DNA of 64,000 nt. Origin: JAUZPB01 sp037140715. Its GTDB lineage: Bacteria > Bacteroidota > Ignavibacteria > Ignavibacteriales > SURF-24. Shown piece by piece: positions 16,717-27,225 of this stretch. The number at the start of each line of letters is the position of its first letter. The stretch's first letter is position 1. The translations under genes were made by a program, and so were the position numbers. The stretch spans positions 1 to 64,000 of the forward strand of contig JBAXDX010000001.1 in the NCBI GenBank assembly GCA_037140715.1, written 5' to 3'. The notes under the pieces were generated by a model, which was not told the origin of the DNA, did no database searches, and saw only the letters and a list, made by a program, of their open reading frames with translations.

Positions 16717-18924
16717 ATGGCCAGGAAGTTTTCATTTTATTTTTTGTTTATTGGTATTTGTATCACAACGGTGTGGTATGTCCTGAATACAGGGAATAAG
16801 CCTGAGAATAAACCGTTCTCCAGTAGAGCAGATATTCAGACAGAAAAAACAATTGCAAATGTTCCTGCCGCCACTAAAGAAAATAATTGGTTCATTAATT
16901 CATTTCATGAACTCACTAAAAGTGTCCGGCATCCTTTAAGTATATTAATTTTACAAATTCTTGTAATAATGGTATTTGCAAGGATTATGGGTCTGCTTTG
17001 TCTTTTTATAAATCAGCCTGCTGTGGTTGGTGAAATATTTGCCGGTATCATTTTGGGACCATCTCTCTTTGGGATATTTTTCCCTGGACTTTCGACCTTC
17101 TTATTCCCGCCTGCATCTTTGAATAACTTACAGTTCCTAAGCCAGCTCGGCTTGTTGCTTTTCATGTTCATCATCGGGATGGAGCTTGATGTAAAAAAGA
17201 TTAAGAGCAGAGCCAGCGATGCTCTGATAGTAAGTCATACAGCGATTGCTTTTTCCTATTTGCTTGGGGTGCTGGTTTCCCTCTATCTGTATCATGAATT
17301 TGCCGCCGGCGATATACCCTTCTTTTCTTTTGCTCTATTTATGGGAATTGCAATGAGTATTACCGCTTTTCCTGTACTTGCGAGGATAATTCAGGAAAAG
17401 GGACATTCAAAGACTCCGCTTGGTGTTTTTGTGCTTACATGCGCTGCTGTGGACGATGTTACGGCCTGGTGTATTCTGGCTGTTGTAATAGCAATTATCA
17501 AGGCGGGTACTATATTAAATTCTCTGTTTACAATCGCGCTTGTCCTTGTCTATGTTTTTTTTATGCTCAGGGTGGTTCATTCGTTGTTGCAGAAAATCGG
17601 GAAAGTTTATATTTCCAAGGAAAATATGAACAGAACCGTAGTAGCTCTGGTTTTTCTCATACTTCTCTTATCATCCTATACTACCGAGGTTCTGGGCATT
17701 CACGCTTTATTCGGAGCTTTCCTTGCCGGGGTCGTAATGCCGGATGATTTTGAATTTAAGTCGATAATATCTGAGAAGATTGAGGATATCAGTCTCGTTA
17801 TGCTTCTTCCATTGTTCTTTGTATTTACCGGGTTGAGAACTCAGATCGGGCTTATTAACAGTCCTCGTCATCTGCTCATCTGTCTGTTTATAATAGTAGT
17901 AGCAATTTTTGGGAAATTAGGCGGAGCCACACTCGCGGCAAGGTTTGTAGGACAGTCCTGGAAGAATTCCGTTTCAATTGGTGTACTAATGAATACGCGG
18001 GGACTTATGGAGCTTGTTGTTTTGAATATAGGGTATGACCTTGGCGTTCTTCGTCCTGAGATATTTACAATGATGGTGATTATGGCTGTAGTTACAACGG
18101 TCATCTCCGGTCCGTTGCTTGGAGTTGTAAATAAAATATTTGGAGAAGATAATAAAAGTATCTCCCCGCTTAATGATGGCAAAAAGATACTGATTTCCTT
18201 CGGCAATCCTAAAATGGGAAGCGTGTTGCTCCGGCTTGCAAATTATCTGACATCAAACCATAACGGCATATCCGGCATTACAGCCCTTCATATTACTCCC
18301 CGCTCCGAAATTAGTATACAGGATGCACAGGTTTATGAAATCGAGAGTTTTAGACCGATACAGCAGGCAGCGCGGGAGCTGGGCATCCGTATCGACACTC
18401 TTTACCGCCCGGCGGGTAAAATCGAAAAAGAAATAGCACTTGAAAGCAGAAAAGACAATTACAAAATTATTCTTGCGGGTAGTGCGCGTTCAGTCTTTAA
18501 TAACAGCATTACCGGCGGTAAAATAAAATATATACTCGATGAGAGTGTGTGCAACGTTGGTATTCTCGTAAATAATAACTTCAGGGAAGTTAATAATTTG
18601 CTGGTAATTCTTCATCAGAAATCCGACCTGAATCTTGTAAAGTACGTTAACGATTTTATTGAAAACAGCGTGGCTAAAGTGCTGATTTTCGATCCTGGCC
18701 GTCTTGCTGAAGAATCCCGGGAACTAATAAATATGTTGCAAAAGAATCAGGCGGGAACGAATATAATAAATGACTTCCTGATAAATAAAGTAAACCTTGC
18801 ACCTTTTGATTTAATCATCGTAAGTATTGACTACTGGCAGAAAGCCAGTGAGTTCGGCGGACAGATACTGCACAGCAATTCTTCTGTTCTAATTATAAAG
18901 ACGGTACAAAAGAAACAGATATAA
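16717..18924 (+). CDS. CPA2-type cation/proton antiporter with C-terminal regulatory domain
   Basis: About 735 residues from the ATG at 16717, chosen because AGGA lies just upstream; a TTG at 16696 would add seven residues. After an N-terminal hydrophobic segment and a short hydrophilic stretch come about 12 transmembrane helices of the Na+/H+ exchanger domain, with GEIFAGIILGPSLFG, LLLFMFIIGMELD and GVLMNTRGLMELVVLNIG. The last 240 residues are soluble and resemble two universal-stress-protein-like modules (KKILISFGNPKMGSVLLRLA). It probably exchanges K+ or Na+ for H+ across the inner membrane. Confidence 0.9.
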   Translation: MARKFSFYFLFIGICITTVWYVLNTGNKPENKPFSSRADIQTEKTIANVPAATKENNWFINSFHELTKSVRHPLSILILQILVIMVFARIMGLLCLFINQPAVVGEIFAGIILGPSLFGIFFPGLSTFLFPPASLNNLQFLSQLGLLLFMFIIGMELDVKKIKSRASDALIVSHTAIAFSYLLGVLVSLYLYHEFAAGDIPFFSFALFMGIAMSITAFPVLARIIQEKGHSKTPLGVFVLTCAAVDDVTAWCILAVVIAIIKAGTILNSLFTIALVLVYVFFMLRVVHSLLQKIGKVYISKENMNRTVVALVFLILLLSSYTTEVLGIHALFGAFLAGVVMPDDFEFKSIISEKIEDISLVMLLPLFFVFTGLRTQIGLINSPRHLLICLFIIVVAIFGKLGGATLAARFVGQSWKNSVSIGVLMNTRGLMELVVLNIGYDLGVLRPEIFTMMVIMAVVTTVISGPLLGVVNKIFGEDNKSISPLNDGKKILISFGNPKMGSVLLRLANYLTSNHNGISGITALHITPRSEISIQDAQVYEIESFRPIQQAARELGIRIDTLYRPAGKIEKEIALESRKDNYKIILAGSARSVFNNSITGGKIKYILDESVCNVGILVNNNFREVNNLLVILHQKSDLNLVKYVNDFIENSVAKVLIFDPGRLAEESRELINMLQKNQAGTNIINDFLINKVNLAPFDLIIVSIDYWQKASEFGGQILHSNSSVLIIKTVQKKQI

Positions 18925-19048
18925 CAGTTTCGGTAATGTTAGAACAGATTATTTTCATCCGGCTTTTATTAATTCTTAATTTGATAATCAATAACTGATG
19001 CTAAAATAAATCTAATTCCTCTTTTATTATTCAACAAACAGGTCAGCA

Positions 19049-20167
19049 ATGAAACAAACAAATTCCTCTGGCAAAGGAAAAAAACAGCCGGACTCTGGCA
19101 ACGAAAGCGCGGTTCCTCTTAATGAGGATAATGACGTGGCAGAGTATCACAAACCGAAGACTCTTGAATTGCTTTATGAAATTTCAGAGGCTTTGTCAAA
19201 TGTTAAAAATGATTTTAAGGACGCACTTAATCATGTTACAAAACAAATAGCTACTGTGATTGGTGATCTGTGTGTAGTCCGGCTTATCTCCGATGACAAA
19301 AAGCGCCTTGACGAGGTCGCCTTCTTCCATCCGAATAAAATGATTCTGCGCTATGTCAGTGATTTGTACAGAGATGAAACTTATTATCTTAAAGACGGAC
19401 TTGCAGGCGAGGTTTTCAAGACCGGAAAGGGACGGCTGATAGCTGAGATAAGTCCGTCAGAAGAGGCACCGCCTTATAAAAAAGAATATGCAAGGTTTGC
19501 AAATAACTTCGGTATATCAAGCCTGGTTGTCGTTCCGCTAAAAGCACAGACCGAAGTAATCGGCGTTATTAGCCTGATTCGTAATAATTCAGGAAATCCA
19601 TATACGGAGACAGATCAGAAAATTCTTCAGGTCATTGCTGATAATATCGCTCTTGTAATATCTAATTCAAACCAGTATGAAGAGAAGCTAAAGGAAACAG
19701 AGGCAAAAAAGATTGCCGAAGATGCCCTGAAGGTGTAGCAGGATCTGCTTCAGGCAATACTGGAGGCCGTTCCGGTGGGAATATGGGTTTTGGATCAGGA
19801 AGGCAATAAACTGATTTCCAATAAAATGACGGATGAAATCTGGGGCGGTTTAATATATGAAAATCCCGCGGATCTCGGAAACTTTAAGGCGCGCTGGAAT
19901 GATTCAGGCGAGGTCATAAGCGCAAATCAATGGGCGGCTATAAAAGCCCTCAGGGGCGAAACGCACTTAAATCAGACTCTCGATATTGTGAACTTTGACG
20001 GAACCCATAAGACTATTTTGGACTCTGGTATGCCGATTATCAAAAATAAGGACGATATCGCGGGCGCAATAATTATTAATGTGGATGTTACTCAGCAGAA
20101 AGAATGTGAGAAAAAGCTGAAGCAGGTTCAGTCCGAACTGGAAAAATATAAGCAAAAAAGCAAATAA
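19049..20167 (+). pseudogene. GAF-PAS sensor protein interrupted by an in-frame TAG
   Basis: The two parts, 19049-19738 (229 residues, GAF domain) and 19739-20167 (PAS domain with the motif ILEAVPVGIWVLDQEGN), are in the same frame and separated only by a TAG at 19736-19738. Reading through gives a continuous helix-linked GAF-PAS protein of about 372 residues (EDALKV, stop, QDLLQAILEAVPVG). It ends in a coiled coil without a kinase or other output domain. Possible explanations are a recent nonsense mutation, a sequencing error, or amber read-through. It lies upstream of a PAS histidine kinase and its response regulator, and might have been an accessory sensor for them. Confidence 0.7.
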
Positions 20168-20453
20168 CTGCGCAACGGCGAAATGTCTGTACTCGGCATC
20201 CTGATGGATTTTTTTTATATACCTATTAATCGGACAGTCCGCAAAAGCCCGGATATCCGCAGAGGAAGCATTCTTTATTTTAGTTACAGATATTTGAAAA
20301 ACAGCTTTATCTGTTCAGATGTAAAATATTAAATTCTATCGCGGATTTTAATAAATATATCTGTATTTTATGTACGGGAGTAACAAAAAAGAAGAAGGTA
20401 ATTGTATTTTATCATAAAAGATTATAATTTCGGGGAAATTACAACAGGAATTA

Positions 20454-22379
20454 ATGCAAAGTTCTGTCATAAATATTTTAATGGAGAGAATCTTCTCGGA
20501 AGCTGATATGGGTATTATGATTCATAATACTAATGGAAATATTCTTTTTATCAACAAAAGAGGGATTGCGCTCTTAGGCATCTCCATTCAGGATATAAAG
20601 TCTTATAGAGAAGGTAATCTTAATCTTAATTTTTACGATGAAGAGGGGGAATTAATTCCAATTGAGGAATTGCCACCGCTTCAAGCCCTTAAGTTAAAGC
20701 AAAATATTGCTGATCGGGATATCAAATATGTGGACAGTAAAAAAAATATCTGCTGGTTTCGTATAAATTCAACGCTGATAAAAGATGATGAGTGTAATAT
20801 TACAGAAGTGATGAGTACTTTTATCGATATTACCATCGCAAGAAATATTGAGGGGTATCTAAAGGATACGGTAAAATCAATTGAGCCGGTACTTTATTCA
20901 TCTGATATAAAGGGTGATTATTACCTTTTTATTACCGATTCTGTAAAAAAACTATTGGGTTACAGTTCCGGGGAGATAATAAGCAATCATAAAACTTTTC
21001 TGCGGCTAATCCCGAAAGAAGACTTCCCGCGTTTTAAGAATTTTGCCCGTCAGCTTCAGCATGGTAAACCTGCGGTAGTCGAATATCGGATAAAAGATAA
21101 GTGGGGATCTGAGCATTATCTGCGTAATTCAGGGTTTCCTGTTTTTCATGGTACTGAGCTGACAAGAATCGATGGTGCGATAGTGGACGTAACGGTTGAA
21201 AAGAAAATTCAGTTGGAACTGGAAAAATCCGAAGAAAAATTCCGCCTGCTGATAGAAACTGCCAACGATTTGATTTTTAATCTTGATAACTCAGGATATT
21301 TTGTAACCGTCAACAGCTACGGTGCTCTTGCGCTTGGCTATAAACCTGATGATATGGCAGGGAAGCATTTTCTTGAATTCATCGGAGATGAGAACAAGGC
21401 GGACATAGCTATTGCATTCCGGCAGATACTGAAAGTTGACAAGGTAATATCGTTCGAGGTTGCCTTTATTGATAAGTTTGGAAAGAATATATTTTTCGAG
21501 ATACAGGGGCGGCCCACAAAAATGGGCAACCGGATTTCCGGGATGCTTGGCATAGGACGCAACATTACTCAGCGCAGAATTGATGACGAAAAGCTAAAAG
21601 AGCTTAATTCAAAGCTGATTGAAGCAAACCGCCTTGTATCAATTGAGCGGGACAGGGCAAAGCAACAGGTCTCGGTGCTGGAAGAACTCAACAGGCTTAA
21701 GAACGATTTTATATCAAATATATCTCATGAACTGCGCACTCCTCTGGCCTCGATCGTTGGATTTTCTGAAACCATAACATCGGACCCGGAAATGCCAAAA
21801 GAGATGGTTATGGAATTCAGTAACATAATTTTAAGCGAAGGCAAGCGGTTAGCCAAGCTGATAAATGATGTGCTTGATTTTGCAAAGATGGAGGCTGGTG
21901 AGGTATCGATATTTAAGTCGGAATTCGATATTGCACTTCTGCTAAATCAGTTGATAGATATTGCTGTTCCGTCTGCTAACCAGAAGGGTATAATACTGAC
22001 GGCTGATATTCCGGGTTCTGGTGTCATAATGAGTGCCGATAAGGAAAAAATCACACAAGTATATCAGCATCTGATAAATAACGCTATTAAATTTACAAAC
22101 CGCGGTGGCAGGATCACTCTTATAGCCCAGGACTTCATGAAGGAATTAGAAGTAATCGTAAGCGATACGGGAATGGGGATTCCGGCTATGGATTTGCCTA
22201 ATGTATTTCAAAAATTCTTCAAAGCCGGCAGACCGGGCATACAGATACCGGGTACGGGTATCGGGCTTGGTCTTGTAAAGCAAATTGTAGATATGCACCG
22301 TGGACTGATAACTGTTCAAAGCGAAATAAATAAGGGCACTACATTTATTGTTAAGCTCCCTAAAAGTAGTATAAATTAA
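20454..22379 (+). CDS. Multi-PAS sensor histidine kinase
   Basis: A 641-residue soluble histidine kinase with no transmembrane segments. Three PAS domains cover about residues 1-130, 150-265 and 265-385. A coiled coil then leads to the HisKA domain with the phospho-acceptor His425 in FISNISHELRTPLASIVGFS. The HATPase domain has an N box (HLINNAIKFTN), G1 (VSDTGMGIPAMDL) and G2 (GTGIGLGLVKQIVD). It ends 15 bases before a sigma54-type response regulator, presumably its partner. Confidence 0.93.
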   Translation: MQSSVINILMERIFSEADMGIMIHNTNGNILFINKRGIALLGISIQDIKSYREGNLNLNFYDEEGELIPIEELPPLQALKLKQNIADRDIKYVDSKKNICWFRINSTLIKDDECNITEVMSTFIDITIARNIEGYLKDTVKSIEPVLYSSDIKGDYYLFITDSVKKLLGYSSGEIISNHKTFLRLIPKEDFPRFKNFARQLQHGKPAVVEYRIKDKWGSEHYLRNSGFPVFHGTELTRIDGAIVDVTVEKKIQLELEKSEEKFRLLIETANDLIFNLDNSGYFVTVNSYGALALGYKPDDMAGKHFLEFIGDENKADIAIAFRQILKVDKVISFEVAFIDKFGKNIFFEIQGRPTKMGNRISGMLGIGRNITQRRIDDEKLKELNSKLIEANRLVSIERDRAKQQVSVLEELNRLKNDFISNISHELRTPLASIVGFSETITSDPEMPKEMVMEFSNIILSEGKRLAKLINDVLDFAKMEAGEVSIFKSEFDIALLLNQLIDIAVPSANQKGIILTADIPGSGVIMSADKEKITQVYQHLINNAIKFTNRGGRITLIAQDFMKELEVIVSDTGMGIPAMDLPNVFQKFFKAGRPGIQIPGTGIGLGLVKQIVDMHRGLITVQSEINKGTTFIVKLPKSSIN

Positions 22380-22394
22380 ATACGGAGGCTAAAA

Positions 22395-23768
22395 TTGGAA
22401 AAACTTGTTTTTATTGTTGATGACGAAAAGGCAATTTCGAAACTGCTTACTTATTGGGTCAAAGATAAATGGAAGTACAAAGTAGAAACCTTTGAGAAAG
22501 GCGAAGATGTATTAAATCGTATGCCGGCAGGCCCTGACCTGATACTGCTTGATATTATGTTGCCGGACCTTAATGGTGTGGAAGTTCTTAAAAGAATAAA
22601 GCAATATGACGAACATATTCCGGTCATTATGCTTTCGGCTCAGGGGAGTATTGAAGTGGCTGTCGAAGCTTTAAGACAGGGAGCCTTTGATTATTTTCCG
22701 AAGCCTATTGATACTCAGAGACTGGATCCTGCAATAAAGAATGCCATTAAGAGTTATGATCTGCAGAAGGAGTTAAAACTTCTGAAAGAAAATGCGCAGA
22801 AGGAATATAACTTCGATCATATTATTTCAACCGATAAGAAGATGCAGGACGTCTTCAGGATGGTAAGCAAAGTTTTAGATAACAATATTACCGTTCTTAT
22901 TCATGGCGAAAGTGGTACGGGCAAGGAGTTAATTGCGCGCGCTATCCATTATAATGGAAACAGAAAAGACAAGCCTTTCGTAGTTGTAAACTGTGCCTCT
23001 ATTCCAAGAGAACTGCTGGAAAGTGAATTATTCGGACATGAAAAAGGGTCTTTTACCGGAGCTTATCAGAAGAAGATAGGTAAGTTTGAACAGGCAAAAG
23101 ACGGGACAATATTTCTTGATGAGATTGGAGACATGCAGATTTCACTTCAGGCTAAGATTTTGAGAGTAATCCAGGAGCGTGAGTTTGACCGCGTGGGCGG
23201 AACGGATATAATTAAAACTGATGTAAGAATTATTTCAGCTACAAATGTAGAACTAAAGTCCGCGGTGGAAAAGAAAGAGTTCAGAGAAGATCTTTTCTAT
23301 AGACTTAACTCATTCCCAATAACAATTCCACCGTTAAGGGACAGGCGTTCTGATATACTTGTGCTTATGGATCATTTTATCTCAACATTCAGCCATAAGC
23401 TGAACAAAAATATCAGAGGTTTTTCGAAGAGAGCATTGAAATATATGTATGAATATAACTGGCCGGGTAATGTCAGGGAGCTTGAGAATACGGTTGAGCG
23501 CTGTATGATTATTTCTGATACTGATATTATAGATGTAAATGATTTGCCACTACATATTCGGACATCGGAAGGAACTCCTGTTTCTCTGAACGGTCCGTTG
23601 TTTGGCGATGGTTCAGTAATAATTCCGTTTGACAGATTAAGGGAAGAATCTATAAAGCATGCGTTGAAAGTTACTAATGGAAATATTGTAGAAGCTTCAA
23701 GGAAGCTGCATATCGGGCGGGCTACTTTTTATAGATTTATGGAAAAATATAATATTTCGCCCGAATGA
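22395..23768 (+). CDS. NtrC-family sigma54-dependent response regulator
   Basis: A 457-residue regulator starting at TTG 22395, with CGGAGG six bases upstream. An N-terminal receiver has acidic DD at 9-10 and phospho-acceptor Asp53 (LLDIMLPDLNGVEVL). The AAA+ domain has Walker A GESGTGKE, the sigma54-contacting GSFTGAY loop, and Walker B TIFLDEIGDM. The C terminus is a Fis-type helix-turn-helix (NIVEASRKLHIGRATFYRF). It activates sigma54 promoters on phosphorylation, most likely by the kinase encoded immediately upstream. Confidence 0.95.
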   Translation: MEKLVFIVDDEKAISKLLTYWVKDKWKYKVETFEKGEDVLNRMPAGPDLILLDIMLPDLNGVEVLKRIKQYDEHIPVIMLSAQGSIEVAVEALRQGAFDYFPKPIDTQRLDPAIKNAIKSYDLQKELKLLKENAQKEYNFDHIISTDKKMQDVFRMVSKVLDNNITVLIHGESGTGKELIARAIHYNGNRKDKPFVVVNCASIPRELLESELFGHEKGSFTGAYQKKIGKFEQAKDGTIFLDEIGDMQISLQAKILRVIQEREFDRVGGTDIIKTDVRIISATNVELKSAVEKKEFREDLFYRLNSFPITIPPLRDRRSDILVLMDHFISTFSHKLNKNIRGFSKRALKYMYEYNWPGNVRELENTVERCMIISDTDIIDVNDLPLHIRTSEGTPVSLNGPLFGDGSVIIPFDRLREESIKHALKVTNGNIVEASRKLHIGRATFYRFMEKYNISPE

Positions 23769-23837
23769 AAGTCCATGCCCTGAATATTTTTTATATGAGA
23801 CCTCCCCAAGTGGAGCTTTCTATTGAAACATCTTATG

Positions 23838-24848
23838 CTATGTGTTTTCGATAAGACTTTTCTTAATGTATTCCAAATGTTCATTTGTCAGCATAATCTG
23901 TTGAAAGATGTCAATTATATTATCTTTAGTAATCCTGCAAAAATCTTTCTCAAGGGGAGTAATAAGGACTCCGCCCATATCGACAGAAGCCGGACTTAAG
24001 AGAATATTTTCATCCCCTTTGGCAAAATAATATGACGGACGATGTTTTCCTCTCGGGAATACTATGACACGCCACCTGTTTTCCTCATAAGAACTGATAA
24101 GGTTCATCATCGGCTCTTCGCCGGGAGTTGAAAGTTCTGAAAAAGCTTTAAGAAATATTCTAAATGTTTTTTGCAGTATTTCTATGTCTGAAGACTCGAA
24201 TGAGAAGAACCGGGCAGGATACTTATCTACAAAATAAATCTTAAGTTTTCCGGTTTCCTTAATCAGGGTACCCTGTGAAATTTTTACCTGATCATAATCA
24301 GTATCAATCGGCATGAAATATTTATTACCTGCCTGGAAGTGAAGATGGTCAGGAGCCGAAGCGCCGCAACCGGGTCCGTTGTAAAAAATGGTATAGTATC
24401 TGCCAAGGTCCTTTGCAAACATGAGGAATTGATAAAATGAGGTCTCAATGTTTTGAGACACATGTTTAACATTTGGCAAAGTGAAGTGTTCGTTAAAAAT
24501 AGGAAAAGGGTTGCATAATATCAGGTAGTCATTTGGATAAAGAATACTCTTTTGACCAGATGGCAGATGTTTATAGCAAAGAAAGCATTTCCTTTCATTA
24601 ATTGACTTTGCATCCACCTTTGCCGAAGAGGAAACTATACGACCTGGGTTAAACTGGACTTTTATCTTATAATCGTCAAATTCAAAAGTTCTTATCTTAA
24701 CATTGTCGAGTCCAGAATAACCATTCTGAAGTAATAGCCAGGTATCTTTCTGCTGAGCAAGCAAAGCCCTGGTTTTATCTGCACAGTCATAATTATCGTT
24801 TAAATATGCGGTCAGTTCATTATCTGTGAGCAATACATTTTTAATCAT
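23838..24848 (-). CDS. DUF4922 / HIT-like nucleotidyltransferase-phosphorylase family protein
   Basis: A 336-residue protein. Visible hallmarks are [15 protein letters not shown] (a CxxC pair), [14 protein letters not shown] and [17 protein letters not shown], the HxHxQ-type signature of the HIT / GalT-like superfamily as seen in DUF4922 and plant GDP-galactose phosphorylase relatives. Activity would be transfer or phosphorolysis on a sugar nucleotide, but this is inference. It overlaps the end of the upstream glycosyltransferase gene by 4 bases. I recall similar pairs from Bacteroidota genomes, which suggests a joint role in sugar-nucleotide use. Confidence 0.75.
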   Translation of the reverse strand: MIKNVLLTDNELTAYLNDNYDCADKTRALLAQQKDTWLLLQNGYSGLDNVKIRTFEFDDYKIKVQFNPGRIVSSSAKVDAKSINERKCFLCYKHLPSGQKSILYPNDYLILCNPFPIFNEHFTLPNVKHVSQNIETSFYQFLMFAKDLGRYYTIFYNGPGCGASAPDHLHFQAGNKYFMPIDTDYDQVKISQGTLIKETGKLKIYFVDKYPARFFSFESSDIEILQKTFRIFLKAFSELSTPGEEPMMNLISSYEENRWRVIVFPRGKHRPSYYFAKGDENILLSPASVDMGGVLITPLEKDFCRITKDNIIDIFQQIMLTNEHLEYIKKSLIENT

Positions 24849-26311
24849 AGCGAATTTTTTCTCTGTCTTGCCATAATTTCAAATGTTCTTATCCTGTCTT
24901 TATATACATTATAGATGTTCTGCTTTGCAATATCAAGAGCCGCGTCTGAGTTACCCTCCCAGCGGCGGCAGAGATAAACAGGCTCGTATATTCTGCCAAT
25001 CTTGTAATTCCTTGAAATCGCAAGTCCGAGCGCATAATCTTCGCCATAGCTTACATCAGGTACTTTAATTTTACGGAGAACCGGAGTATAGAAAGCTCTC
25101 GGGGCGCCGAGTCCGTTAATTCTCAAGGCATTGTTACGTCCGTTATCAGGAGTCCATTCCCTGTGGTCAATTAATCCCGGGGGGATTAATTCAAGATTAA
25201 AGTTAGTCATCTGGTAACTGCCGACAACCATCGCGCATTTTTCTTTCCTGAATGTATCGACAACAGTCTGAATTGTGGTGCCATCTTTATAAAGGTCATC
25301 GCTGTCAAGCTGAATAGCAAAGCGCCCGCACTTTTCATGCTGGATACCGGCAGTCCAGCAGCCGCCAATGCCAAGGTCATCCCTTTGGGGAATATAATGA
25401 ATTAAAGGAGGGTTATTTGAAGCCATTTCTTTAAGTATTTCGGTTGTGCCATCTGTTGAATAGTTATCAATTACGATCAGGTTAAACGGAAAGGTTGTTT
25501 TCTGTATTAAAACTGATTCAACGGCATCTATAATTGTTCCTGCACGGTTTTTAACCGGGATAATAACTGAAGCCTCTATCTCAAAAAATTCTTCATCAAG
25601 GTTAATTTCCTGAAATTCCGGCTTGAGATAAGCTCCGATTTCTTTTAGATGTTCGGTTGCCGCTTCTTCCATTTCGATTTGAACCGCGCGGTTTTTCGGA
25701 TCAACATAGTCAAACTGCTTCTCGCCTGACTCACGTGTATCAGTTTCGATTGTGGTATAAAGAAATTCCGGGACTCTCGTTACCGGGTATCGTGCTGATA
25801 TCTTAAGTCTCAAGTCATAAAGACCCGCAAACAGGTAATTGCTTTTATTTCCGCTTAACTGAGCTTTCTTCAACGCCAGCGTGCTAATAAAGTAAACATA
25901 TCCAAAGTTAAAATCATCCCTGATACTGCCGGACTGGTAATCAGTTATCGGATGAGGAATTCTGAGGTTTTTCTTTGTTTCATAATAATCAGAATAAACA
26001 ATACCTGAACCGGTATCTTCGGCCACCTGAAGAAATCGCTCGATGCCAAAATAGCCAAATTCGATAAGATTATCATGAATAATAAAGAGATTATGCTCAG
26101 TATCTGATTTCTTAGCCATAAGTTCTATTGTCCGGCTTCCGAAGAGAGCCTCGACTCTCAGGCTTTTGCAATCATCAATTATTTCTTCAGCATTACTGCT
26201 TACAAGAAGGTAAACCTCATCAACCAGCGGAGACTTTCTTAGTTCTTCCACGTTTTTTTTTGCAATCTCCCGCCCGCTAAATGGCATAAATACCGTTATC
26301 CCTTTTTTCAT
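24845..26311 (-). CDS. Family 2 glycosyltransferase with N-terminal extra domain
   Basis: About 488 residues from the ATG at 26311, chosen because GGAG lies 6 bases before it; the frame opens ten codons earlier. The N-terminal half (about 1-240) resembles a divergent transferase-like fold. The C-terminal half is a canonical GT2 (GT-A) domain with [34 protein letters not shown] and [11 protein letters not shown], the DxD metal site. The product and acceptor are unknown. It is translationally coupled to the DUF4922 gene through a 4-base overlap. Confidence 0.85.
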   Translation of the reverse strand: MKKGITVFMPFSGREIAKKNVEELRKSPLVDEVYLLVSSNAEEIIDDCKSLRVEALFGSRTIELMAKKSDTEHNLFIIHDNLIEFGYFGIERFLQVAEDTGSGIVYSDYYETKKNLRIPHPITDYQSGSIRDDFNFGYVYFISTLALKKAQLSGNKSNYLFAGLYDLRLKISARYPVTRVPEFLYTTIETDTRESGEKQFDYVDPKNRAVQIEMEEAATEHLKEIGAYLKPEFQEINLDEEFFEIEASVIIPVKNRAGTIIDAVESVLIQKTTFPFNLIVIDNYSTDGTTEILKEMASNNPPLIHYIPQRDDLGIGGCWTAGIQHEKCGRFAIQLDSDDLYKDGTTIQTVVDTFRKEKCAMVVGSYQMTNFNLELIPPGLIDHREWTPDNGRNNALRINGLGAPRAFYTPVLRKIKVPDVSYGEDYALGLAISRNYKIGRIYEPVYLCRRWEGNSDAALDIAKQNIYNVYKDRIRTFEIMARQRKNSL

Positions 26312-26556
26312 AGCATCTCCAAATTTTTGAAAGTTAAACATAAAAATAAATAATCAGATTAATAATAACTAAAAAGGAAAGCCTGCCAAGAAAAAAATAT
26401 CTTTTGACGAAAAATACGAATATAAACTGGATAAGTTCGTATAATTGTGTAATCGCCAGGCTCGGACTTAAAAGTCATAAAAAATTGAAACTATTAGTAG
26501 AAAGGGGTTAATTACAAATGGATAAAATATTTATACATTAAATAAGTGAGGTAAAT

Positions 26557-27072
26557 TTGAAATCTATAGCAAAAGGACTAATATTGTTTACCATGCTATT
26601 TTTGGTAGGGTTTACAATTTTTCAGGAAGAAATGAAGTCTGACAGAATAGTTGATCAAAAGATTGAATTAAGTGGATCAGGCGGCAGTATCGAGACGAAA
26701 AATTCAATTACCGCTAATGAAAAGAAATCGTTCATTCAGTTTATCAACAAAGTAAAAATGCGTGCCTCCTGGTACGGGCCAAGGTTCCATGGAAGGCAGA
26801 CAGCCAATGGCGAAATTTATAACCAGATGGCTTTTACCGCGGCACATAAATCAATTAAATTTGGCACTTTGCTTAAACTTACAAATATAAAGAACGGAAT
26901 GACCGTTATAGTAAGGATTAACGACAGAGGCCCATATATTAATGGCAGACAACTGGATTTATCCAAAGGTGCTGCCACTTCACTCGGAATCGTAAAGCCT
27001 GGCGTGGTAGATCTTATTGTTGAGGAGGTAGCGCTTGCTGATGAAAACAGACCATTGCTGGCTTTGAATTGA
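26557..27072 (+). CDS. RlpA-like septal ring protein (DPBB domain)
   Basis: A 171-residue exported protein. An N-terminal hydrophobic segment (GLILFTMLFLVGFTIF) acts as signal or anchor; there is no lipobox. The double-psi beta-barrel of RlpA/expansin-like proteins follows: ASWYGPRFHGRQTANGEIYN, then VRINDRGPYINGRQLDLSKG. The conserved aspartate and histidine of the lytic fold are present (RFHG, NDRGP). There is no SPOR domain, so it is shorter than E. coli RlpA. Such proteins cleave or bind peptidoglycan at division sites. The start is TTG at 26557, after GTGAGGT. Confidence 0.85.
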   Translation: MKSIAKGLILFTMLFLVGFTIFQEEMKSDRIVDQKIELSGSGGSIETKNSITANEKKSFIQFINKVKMRASWYGPRFHGRQTANGEIYNQMAFTAAHKSIKFGTLLKLTNIKNGMTVIVRINDRGPYINGRQLDLSKGAATSLGIVKPGVVDLIVEEVALADENRPLLALN

Positions 27073-27089
27073 AGTTCGATGGGTACTGA

Positions 27090-27210
27090 CATATCCTGCT
27101 CCTTCAGGGCGAATATATTATTGGATATCAATTAATTTGCAACACCTGCAATTTCATAAATTTTGCCCTGAAGGAGCAAATATAAAAGCACAGGGTTGCA
27201 ATGCCCTGTA
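27090..27210. repeat. Palindromic element between convergent genes
   Basis: GCTCCTTCAGGGCGAA (27098-27113) pairs with TTGCCCTGAAGGAGC (about 27162-27176). A second hairpin, CAGGGTTGCAATGCCCTG, lies at 27191-27208. It resembles the CAGGGC/GCCCTG hairpins in the element at 54973-55214. Located between the convergent RlpA-like and clpB genes, it could also act as a bidirectional terminator. Confidence 0.55.
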
Positions 27211-27225
27211 AAAATGATATCCCCC

